A stretch of 14,849 nt of DNA from Solirubrobacterales bacterium (GTDB taxonomy: Bacteria > Actinomycetota > Thermoleophilia > Solirubrobacterales > Solirubrobacteraceae): the NCBI GenBank assembly GCA_027314825.1, contig DAHVAB010000018.1, forward strand, positions 1-14,849. Direction: 5' to 3'. Positions 1 to 6,147 of this stretch are shown in pieces; within the stretch, counting starts at the first letter, position 1, and each line of letters opens with the position of its first letter. The notes beneath the pieces were generated by a model. That model worked only from the letters and a program-made list of their open reading frames with translations, was not told the origin of the DNA and ran no database searches. A program made the translations under genes and the position numbers.

Positions 1-3000
1 GGCGCCGGCGACGCGGGCGGCGGTGCCACCGGCACGGGAGGCGGTGCCGGTGGGGCGGGAGGCATCGCCACCGGCACGGGCGGCGGCGGCCGCGGGACGG
101 CCTGCCCGGGTGGAGCCGCGGAGCGCCGCGAAGGAGTCATTGGTCACCTGGCCGGCCCAGGCCAGATCCAGGAGCGCCTCCTGGAGCACGGCCACGCTCG
201 GCGGATCCAGCTCCGCGAGCAGGTCCGCGAAGAAGCACGCTCCCTGCCCGCCGAGGCGCGCGAGGATCGCGTGCTGCAGCGAGCCGTCCTGCCAGGCCGG
301 CGGCGCGGGGTGATCATCGCCCGCCTCATGCCACCCGGGCGGCGGGCCGATCGCCGCCATGTCCTCGCGGAAGTAGAGCGCGACGCGCCCGTCGGAGCGG
401 CCGAGCGCCCCGGCACCGACCCATACGACCTCGCCGCTCATGCACAGCTGATCGAGCCATGCGGGCGAGTAGGCGCCGAGCCGGCGCGGGAGCACGTCGC
501 GCTCCCATGTTGTCGGGGTGAGCGGGATGCCCTGAAGGCTCACGAGCACGTCGCGCAGCCGCTCGATCCCGGCACCGGTGGGCGGGTTGGCGTCGATTCC
601 CTGCCAGGCGGCCTGGAAGGCGGCCAGCGCACGGGAGTCGACAGGCTCGATCTCCTTGCGCAGCGCCGCCAGTGAGGCGCGGCGCAGGCGGCGCAGCACT
701 TCGGCGTCGCACCACTCGCGGCGGCCGGGCGGGCCGCCGGGCCGCAGCTCCCCGCGAACCAGGACGCCCGCCTGCTCGAGCTCCGCGAGCGCCGGCTCCA
801 GCACGCCGCGACCGAGCGCGAAGCGCGCGCAGGCCGACTCGGTGGTGAACGGGCCGCGCGTGGCGGCATAGCGGCGCAGCAGTCGCGACAGCGGATCCGG
901 AGCCTCCGCGAGAAACGCCTCGGGCAGGCCGGCGGGCGGGACGGCGCCGAGCGCGTCGCGGTAGAGGCCGGCGTCGGCCGCGTCGATCGACCGCTCCTGC
1001 CCGCCGATCCGCAGGGCGAGCGCACGGCGGCGGCGGCGTAGCGCGCGCAGCGCCCCGCGCCCGTCGAGGCCCCCGAGCGCGGCGCGCTCTGAGATCTCCG
1101 CCTCGGTGAGGTCGCCGAGCCGGCGCAGCATGTCGTGGAGCTCCTCGGCATCCCTGGGAGCGGCGCGCGCGGAGAGGCATTGCAGGTCGGCCTCCACCTC
1201 GGCCAGGGCGTCCGGGTCGATCAGCTCGCGCAGCTCCTCCTGGCCGAGCAGCTCCCGGAGCAGGTCGCGATCGAGCGAGAGCGCGGTGGCGCGCCGCTCG
1301 GCGCTCGGCGCGTCGCCCTCGTACATGTAGGCGGCGAGGAAGTCGAAGAGCAGGGAGGCGGCGAACGGGGAGGCCTGCTGGGTCTCGACCTCGACCACCG
1401 TGATGGAGCGCCGCTGCAGCCGTGTGAGGATGTCCCGCAGGCCGGGCAGGTCGAGCACGTCGCGCAGGCACTCCCTGTAGGTCTCCAGGACGATCGGGAA
1501 CTGGCTGTAGCGCTCGGCGACCGCCAGCAGCGCCTGCGCCTTCAGACGCTGCTGCCAGAGCGGCGTGCGCCGGCCGGGCATCGCGCGCGGGATCAGCAGG
1601 GCGCGCGCCGCGCTCTCCCGGAAGCGGGCGCCGAACAGCGCGGAGCCGGAGAGCCCGGCGAGCAGCAGGTCCTCGACCCGGTCGGGCTCGATCATCGCGA
1701 GCTGCGCGTCGGGCGGCTCCTCGGCATCGGGCAGGTGCATGACGATCCCGTCGTCGGAGGCGATCGCGTCGAGGTGCAGGCCCAGCTCCCGGCTGGCCTG
1801 CGCGGAGATCGCGAGCGCCCAGGCGGCATGGATGCGCCGACCGTAAGGGGAGAGGACGCACAGCCGCCAGTCGCCGATCTCATCCCGGAAGCGCTCCACG
1901 ACGATCGTGCGCTCGCTCGGGATCGCGCCGGTCGCCGCGCGCTGCTCGCGCAGCAGCGAAAGCAGGGCGGCGGCCGCGCCGGAGCCCAGGTCGTACTCGC
2001 GCTCCAGCAGCTCGGCGGGCCGATCGACCGCCCAGCGGGAGAAGGCGCCGATCGCCTCGCCGAGCTCCCGCGAGCGGCCGAGGCCGTCGCCCTTCCAGAA
2101 GGGGACCGCGCCGGGAGCGCCGGGCGCGGGAGTGACGATCACCCGGTCGCGTCCGATCTCCTCGATCCGCCAGGCGGAGGCGCCGAGCAGGAACGCCGGG
2201 CCGGGACGGGCCTCGTAGACCATCTCCTCGTCGAGCTCGCCGACCCTGCGCCCGTCCGGCAGGGTGACCGTGTAGAGGCCGCGGTCGGGGATCGTGCCGG
2301 CGTTCAGGACGGCGAGCCGCTGCGCGCCCCGCCGCGGCTCGATCACCCCGCGCAGCCGGTCCCAGACGATCCGGGGCCGCAGCTCGGCGAACTCGCTGGA
2401 GGGATAGCGGCCGTCGAGCATGTCCAGCACTCCCTCAAGCTGGGTCAGGGAGAGCTCGCTGTAGCTGTGGGTGGCCTGTGCGCGGCGGTGCAGCTCCGCC
2501 ACGGAGATCTCGCCCTCGACGGCGGCGCACGCGACGATCTGCTGGGCGAGCACATCGAGCGGGTTGCGGGGCACGACCGTCTGCTCGATCGCGCCCTCTC
2601 GCATCCGCCGCGCGAGGACCGCGCACTCCAGCAGGTCGCCGCGGAAGCGGGGGATGATCACACCCTCCGAAGGCTCGCCGACCGAGTGTCCGGCCCGGCC
2701 GATCCGCTGCAGGCCGGAGGCGACCGACTTGGGCGAGGAGATCTGGATGACCAGATCGACGGCGCCCATGTCGATCCCGAGCTCGAGGCTGGAGGTCGCT
2801 ACCAGGCACGGCAGGGAGCCGCTCTTCAGAAGCTCCTCGACCAGCGAGCGCTCCTCGGAGGAGAGCGAGCCGTGGTGGGCCCGGGCGATCTCCTGCCCGC
2901 CGGCGATCTCGTTGAGCCGCATCGCGATCCGCTCCGCGGCGCGGCGGCTGTTGACGAAGACGATGCTCGAGCTGTGCTCGCGCACCAGCTCCAGCAGGCG

Positions 3001-3909
3001 CGGGTAGATGGCGGGCCAGGCCGAGTGGCCGAGGGACTCTCCGCCGGGCAGAGGCTGCAGGCTCGGCGGTGGCTGGCCCTCAGGCGCCGGGCGGGCCGGC
3101 GGCCCGGCCTCCCCGGCGACGCCCGGGGTCGAAGCCGCCCCGAGAGCGCCGACCGACTCTGCCGGCATCTCGACCTTCAAGCGCAGCGATCGGCCGACCC
3201 CCTCCGGATCGGTGGCGTCGAGGATCGTGCATTTGCGGCGCGGTCCGACCAGGTAACGGGCCACCTCCTCCAGCGGCGTCTGGGTCGCGGAGAGGCCGAT
3301 CCGCTGCGCGCCGGCGGGCCGGCCGTGCTCGGCGATCAGCGCGTCGAGGCGCTCCAGGGTGAGCGCGAGATGGGCGCCCCGCTTGGTGGAGGCGACGGCG
3401 TGGACCTCATCGACGATCACGCTGTGAACCCCGCCGAGGATCTCCCGCGCCCGGGAGGTGAGCAGCAGATAGAGAGACTCGGGCGTGGTGATCAGGATGT
3501 CGGGGGGCCGCCGCACCATCGCGGCCCGCTCCCGCTGCGGGGTGTCGCCGGTGCGGATCGCGACCTCCAGCCGCGCGCCGATCCCCTTCAGCGGCACTCG
3601 CAGGTTGCGCTCGACGTCGTAGGAGAGCGCCTTCAGGGGGGAGATGTAGAGAAGACGGGTGGGGCGGGCAGCCTCACTGCTTTCGGGACCGCGCCGGCGC
3701 TCATCCCGGGAGAGCCGGTCGATCGCCCACAGGAACGCGGCGAGCGTCTTGCCCGAGCCGGTGGGAGCGCTGAGCAGCACGTGCTCGCCCTGCGCGATCG
3801 CAGGCCAGGCTGCGACCTGAGCACGGGTCGGTGAGGCGAACGCGGCGGTGAACCAGTCCCTGACCGGCTGGCTGAAGATGCTGAGCGGGTCCGCGGCGGG
3901 CTGCCCCAC
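1..3909 (-). CDS. lhr: Lhr-type ATP-dependent DNA helicase (C-terminus beyond window)
   Basis: Superfamily 2 3'-5' helicase of the large Lhr family, a DNA-repair motor. The frame stays open from a GTG at 3909 to the window edge, giving 1303 visible residues; full-length actinobacterial Lhr is about 1500, so the end is missing. Visible motifs: Walker A APTGSGKT (residues 48-55), DEVH box (167-170) followed by the Lhr-typical AVASTKRGAH, motif III SAT (207-209), motif VI QRIGRAGH (401-408). Later Lhr-core signatures are PLWQQRLKAQALLAVAERY, REWCDAEVLRRLRR and GEVVWVGAGALGR. I read the frame at many points along the gene and saw no frameshift. Residues from about 1264 onward form an Ala/Gly/Arg-rich linker. 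The GTG lies 10 nt after the udgB stop with no Shine-Dalgarno motif, so translation is probably coupled. Long open frames on the other strand, including one of 899 codons, are shadows. Confidence 0.95.
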   Translation of the reverse strand, partial: MGQPAADPLSIFSQPVRDWFTAAFASPTRAQVAAWPAIAQGEHVLLSAPTGSGKTLAAFLWAIDRLSRDERRRGPESSEAARPTRLLYISPLKALSYDVERNLRVPLKGIGARLEVAIRTGDTPQRERAAMVRRPPDILITTPESLYLLLTSRAREILGGVHSVIVDEVHAVASTKRGAHLALTLERLDALIAEHGRPAGAQRIGLSATQTPLEEVARYLVGPRRKCTILDATDPEGVGRSLRLKVEMPAESVGALGAASTPGVAGEAGPPARPAPEGQPPPSLQPLPGGESLGHSAWPAIYPRLLELVREHSSSIVFVNSRRAAERIAMRLNEIAGGQEIARAHHGSLSSEERSLVEELLKSGSLPCLVATSSLELGIDMGAVDLVIQISSPKSVASGLQRIGRAGHSVGEPSEGVIIPRFRGDLLECAVLARRMREGAIEQTVVPRNPLDVLAQQIVACAAVEGEISVAELHRRAQATHSYSELSLTQLEGVLDMLDGRYPSSEFAELRPRIVWDRLRGVIEPRRGAQRLAVLNAGTIPDRGLYTVTLPDGRRVGELDEEMVYEARPGPAFLLGASAWRIEEIGRDRVIVTPAPGAPGAVPFWKGDGLGRSRELGEAIGAFSRWAVDRPAELLEREYDLGSGAAAALLSLLREQRAATGAIPSERTIVVERFRDEIGDWRLCVLSPYGRRIHAAWALAISAQASRELGLHLDAIASDDGIVMHLPDAEEPPDAQLAMIEPDRVEDLLLAGLSGSALFGARFRESAARALLIPRAMPGRRTPLWQQRLKAQALLAVAERYSQFPIVLETYRECLRDVLDLPGLRDILTRLQRRSITVVEVETQQASPFAASLLFDFLAAYMYEGDAPSAERRATALSLDRDLLRELLGQEELRELIDPDALAEVEADLQCLSARAAPRDAEELHDMLRRLGDLTEAEISERAALGGLDGRGALRALRRRRRALALRIGGQERSIDAADAGLYRDALGAVPPAGLPEAFLAEAPDPLSRLLRRYAATRGPFTTESACARFALGRGVLEPALAELEQAGVLVRGELRPGGPPGRREWCDAEVLRRLRRASLAALRKEIEPVDSRALAAFQAAWQGIDANPPTGAGIERLRDVLVSLQGIPLTPTTWERDVLPRRLGAYSPAWLDQLCMSGEVVWVGAGALGRSDGRVALYFREDMAAIGPPPGWHEAGDDHPAPPAWQDGSLQHAILARLGGQGACFFADLLAELDPPSVAVLQEALLDLAWAGQVTNDSFAALRGSTRAGRPAAAAARAGGDASRPTGTASRAGGTAARVAGA

Positions 3910-3919
3910 GCAGCCGAGG

Positions 3920-4624
3920 CTAGCGCGGGGCGGGGTGTGGCAGACCGGCCAGCTCGCACGCCTGCAGCAGCACCTCGTCGAGCATCTGCTCTGTGAGCCT
4001 GCCGGTGAACGTGTTCTGCTGGCTGGGGTGGTAGCAGCCGATCAGGGTGAGGCGGTCGCCCTCCGCGACGGCGCCGTGGGCGAAGCGGGGCGTGCGGATG
4101 TCGGCGGCGCCCTCCCGCCATGCGTGCAGCCGCAGGGCCGCCTCCCAGGCGAAGCCGCCGAGGCAGAGGATCGCCCGCGCGAGCGGCAGCAGGGAGAGCT
4201 CCCGCTCGGTCCAGGGCAGGCACCGGTTGCGCTCGGCGGCGGCGGGCCGGTTGGCCGGAGGGGCGCACCGCACCGCCGCCGTCACCCAGGCGCCGTGGAG
4301 ACGCAGGCCGTCGTCAAGATCGCTGGAGGTGGGCTGGCTGGCCAGCCCGGCCCGCCACATCGCCGCGAACAGGAAGTCGCCGGAGCGATCGCCGGTGAAG
4401 ACCCTGCCGGTGCGGTTGCCGCCGTGGGCGGCCGGCGCCAGGCCGAGCAGGACCAGCGTTGCGGCCGGGTCGCCGAAGCCGGGTACCGGACGGCCCCAGT
4501 AGGCCTCATCCTGGAAGGCCGCCCTGCGCTCCTGCGCGACGCGCTCGCGCCAGGCGACCAGCCGCGGGCAGCGCCGGCAGGCGCTCACCTGCTCGGCGAG
4601 CTGCTGCAGATCTCGGGGGGGCAT
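3920..4624 (-). CDS. udgB: Family 5 (UDGb-type) uracil-DNA glycosylase with 4Fe-4S cluster
   Basis: Removes uracil, and in this family often other deaminated purines, from DNA as the first step of base-excision repair. The 234 residues carry the family 5 signature GLAPAAHGGNRTGR (61-74) running into FTGDRSGDFL, and the second motif HPSQQNTFTG (199-208). Four cysteines in the expected arrangement, C16, C19, C120 and C135 (CRRC, VRC, RNRC), should bind the 4Fe-4S cluster. Length matches the family (about 220). An Ala in place of a polar residue in motif A (GLAPAA) separates family 5 from family 4. The ATG at 4624 has no clear Shine-Dalgarno; no other start gives a better fit. The gene is first in an apparent operon with lhr, which begins 10 nt after its TAG. 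Upstream lies a 12-bp tandem array, then a divergently transcribed XRE regulator. Confidence 0.93.
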   Translation of the reverse strand: MPPRDLQQLAEQVSACRRCPRLVAWRERVAQERRAAFQDEAYWGRPVPGFGDPAATLVLLGLAPAAHGGNRTGRVFTGDRSGDFLFAAMWRAGLASQPTSSDLDDGLRLHGAWVTAAVRCAPPANRPAAAERNRCLPWTERELSLLPLARAILCLGGFAWEAALRLHAWREGAADIRTPRFAHGAVAEGDRLTLIGCYHPSQQNTFTGRLTEQMLDEVLLQACELAGLPHPAPR

Positions 4625-4638
4625 CGGCGCAAGCTAGC

Positions 4639-4704
4639 GCAGCGGGCCGGCGCGCGGGCCGGCGCGCAGCGGGCCGACGCGCGGGCCGACGCGCGGGCCG
4701 ACGG
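4639..4704. repeat. GC-rich 12-bp tandem repeat upstream of udgB
   Basis: Five 12-bp units: 4642-4653 and 4654-4665 read gcgggccggcgc, 4669-4680 and 4681-4692 read gcgggccgacgc, and 4693-4704 is the latter with one change. A gca trinucleotide precedes unit 1 and unit 3, so the array is also a 27-bp duplication (4639-4665 and 4666-4692) differing at two bases. It ends 15 nt before the udgB ATG, in its leader or promoter region. Confidence 0.85.
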
Positions 4705-4771
4705 AGCGCTCGACCGGCCAGCGGTGCGCATGGCCGACCGGCAGGGCCGGTGAGCGACCGAGGCGAGCCCA

Positions 4772-4793
4772 TCCACAGACGACGGTCTGTGGA
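4772..4793. promoter_or_regulatory. 22-bp palindrome, candidate operator of the XRE gene
   Basis: Perfect 9-bp arms TCCACAGAC and GTCTGTGGA around the 4-nt centre gacg. It sits 17 nt before the ATG at 4811 and in the gap between divergent genes, the usual place for an operator of a small dimeric HTH repressor. It could instead fold as an RNA hairpin, but no T-tract follows. Regulator identity is inferred only from position. Confidence 0.55.
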
Positions 4794-4810
4794 CATCGAC
4801 CGCGCGATCT

Positions 4811-5080
4811 ATGACAGTGGACTGCATGAGCGCTCGGCCAGTCCTGGATCAGCCCGTCTCCTCCGAGGAGGTGCGCAGCAGGTTCGCAGAGAACCTGCGG
4901 CGTCTGCGTGAGCGCTCGGGAGTGTCCCAGGAGACGCTCGCGCGGATGTGCGACCTGCACCGCACCGAGGTGAGCCTGCTCGAGCGCCGCCTGCGCTCGC
5001 CGCGACTCGACACGCTGATCATCCTCGCGGAAGGGCTGGAGCTCGCCTCGCTGGCCGAGCTGGTCGAGGGAATCGGCTAG
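4811..5080 (+). CDS. Small XRE-family helix-turn-helix regulator
   Basis: An 89-residue DNA-binding protein consisting almost entirely of one Cro/C1-type HTH domain. The helix-turn-helix is at about residues 39-59 (SQETLARMCDLHRTEVSLLE), followed by the typical last helices RRLRSPRLDTLIILAEGLEL. There is no sensor or enzyme domain, so it probably acts as a simple dimeric repressor or activator; the ligand and targets cannot be seen. Two in-frame ATGs, at 4811 and 4826, are possible; neither has a Shine-Dalgarno, and the second would remove only five residues outside the domain. A strong palindrome lies just upstream, suggesting self-control and possibly control of the divergent udgB-lhr operon. 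No toxin partner lies beside it, so an antitoxin role is unsupported. Confidence 0.85.
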   Translation: MTVDCMSARPVLDQPVSSEEVRSRFAENLRRLRERSGVSQETLARMCDLHRTEVSLLERRLRSPRLDTLIILAEGLELASLAELVEGIG

Positions 5081-5098
5081 GCCACAGGCGCCCAGCTC

Positions 5099-5120
5099 GC
5101 CTCCGGGCCCGGCTTGAGGC
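5099..5120 (+). terminator. Weak hairpin after the XRE gene
   Basis: Arms gcctc and gaggc enclose a 12-nt loop that holds the palindrome ccgggcccgg (5103-5112). It begins 18 nt after the XRE stop. There is no U-tract, so termination is uncertain; the self-complementary core could equally be a protein site. Confidence 0.25.
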
Positions 5121-5130
5121 GTATCCGGAA

Positions 5131-5136
5131 TATAAT
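5131..5136 (+). promoter_or_regulatory. Consensus -10 hexamer TATAAT ahead of iclR
   Basis: A perfect TATAAT in the most AT-rich stretch of the XRE-iclR gap. A TTGAGG lies only 11 nt upstream, too close for a normal -35 partner, and the 17-nt position is GC-rich. If used, it gives an iclR leader of about 108 nt. Confidence 0.35.
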
Positions 5137-5205
5137 CTGGCCGCTTCATCGTGTCTTCCCCTATGCCCGTCGATCGGGTCGGAGGCGCGAGACAATTACA
5201 GATGA

Positions 5206-5219
5206 CTCCACGCATGGAG
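5206..5219. promoter_or_regulatory. 14-bp near-palindrome in the iclR leader, candidate operator
   Basis: Arms ctcca and tggag flank cgca; across 14 bp only one position pair breaks symmetry. IclR regulators commonly bind palindromes of about this length next to their own gene. It lies 32 nt before the iclR ATG. Short enough to arise by chance, so this is a candidate only. Confidence 0.35.
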
Positions 5220-5251
5220 AATCAAGCACTTAAGGATGAGGGTCGCACGCT

Positions 5252-6121
5252 ATGCCAAGAATGAGCTCGAAGCCCCTTCAGCGCAGGGGGGTTGACGGAG
5301 AGGAAATATGGTCGGTGCCGAGCCTGCGCGAGCCCCGCTACTCGCAGTCGCTGGAGCGTGGGCTTGCGATCCTGGGCTGCTTCACGCCGCAGCGGCCGGT
5401 GCTGGGGATCGCGGATATCGCCGACGAGCTGGGGATGAGTCGCTCCACGACCCATCGCTACGTGATCACGCTGGTCGCGCTCGGCTACCTGGAGCAGGGC
5501 GCCTCGCGGAAGTACAGGCTGGGGCTGAAGGTGACGAGCCTCGGCATGTCGGCGCTCAGCTCCGGCAGCCTGCGGGAGCACTCCCACTCATATATGGAGG
5601 AGCTGCGCCAGCAGACCTCCTACACGGTCAGCCTCGCGATCCTCGACGGCGCGGAGATCCTCTACCTGGAGCGCGCGCGCGGCTTCAAGCGGGGGCAGGG
5701 GAAGATCGACCTCGACCTGCAGCCGGGCTCAAGGCTCCCGGCGACCTGCACCGCGCTGGGCAAGATCCTCCTGTCCGCACTGCCGGAGGAGGATCTGCGC
5801 AGGCTGCTCGCACAGGCGCCGCTGGCCCGGCGAGCGCCCAACACGATCACCACGAAGAAGGCGCTGAGGGCGGAGCTCGAACACGTGCGCGAGGCGAGCT
5901 TCGCGGTCAACGACGAGGAGCTCGCGCCCGAGCTGCTCGCGATCGCGGTGCCGGTGCGATCGGAGAGCGGCGAGGTGATCGCGGCGGTCAACATGACCGC
6001 GCACACGTCGATGATCTCCCTCCAGGAGCTGGTGACTGCCCTCGGCCCGCATCTGGTCACGACGGCCGACCGGATCTCGGCCCGCCTCGGGTACAGGCGC
6101 AGCGATCAACGCGACAGGTAG
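5252..6121 (+). CDS. IclR-family transcriptional regulator
   Basis: A 289-residue regulator with the two-domain IclR layout: N-terminal winged helix (about 32-95; recognition region ADIADELGMSRSTTHRYV) and a C-terminal ligand-binding domain (about 105-280). Family marks include RLPATCTALGKILLSAL (161-177), FAVNDEELAPELLAIAVPV and the closing AAVNMTAHTSM. The wording is closest, from memory, to the PcaR/PobR-like branch that senses aromatic catabolites, but no catabolic gene is nearby, so its ligand is unknown. The ATG at 5252 is preceded by gaggg (5238-5242, 9-nt spacing), which supports it over the ATG at 5261. About 27 residues precede the usual domain start. A TATAAT and a short palindrome lie upstream. 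It converges on the ClC gene with a 26-nt gap. Confidence 0.93.
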   Translation: MPRMSSKPLQRRGVDGEEIWSVPSLREPRYSQSLERGLAILGCFTPQRPVLGIADIADELGMSRSTTHRYVITLVALGYLEQGASRKYRLGLKVTSLGMSALSSGSLREHSHSYMEELRQQTSYTVSLAILDGAEILYLERARGFKRGQGKIDLDLQPGSRLPATCTALGKILLSALPEEDLRRLLAQAPLARRAPNTITTKKALRAELEHVREASFAVNDEELAPELLAIAVPVRSESGEVIAAVNMTAHTSMISLQELVTALGPHLVTTADRISARLGYRRSDQRDR

Positions 6122-6147
6122 GCCGCGCCACCGCGCCTGCGGGACCT

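Noticed and set aside
1135..3834. 899-codon open frame on the plus strand opposite lhr
   Set aside because: It is the antisense shadow of lhr; the minus frame carries all helicase motifs, while this translation is compositionally biased with no recognisable domain.
4639..4704. CRISPR-like array
   Set aside because: Units are contiguous 12-mers without unique spacers and without cas genes.
4771..4779. DnaA-box-like atccacaga within the palindrome
   Set aside because: Only a 7-base core match, single copy, no AT-rich unwinding element and no origin genes nearby.
4459..4911. 150-codon Arg/Ala-rich plus frame running through the 12-bp array
   Set aside because: Low-complexity product of the tandem repeat that overlaps both udgB and the XRE gene in another frame.
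4811..5080. XRE protein as an antitoxin of a toxin-antitoxin pair
   Set aside because: No small toxin-like gene lies on either side; neighbours are a glycosylase and an IclR regulator.
4634..5215. 193-codon minus-strand open frame opposite the XRE gene
   Set aside because: It overlaps the tandem array and the antisense of a convincing HTH gene, and its translation resembles no known family.
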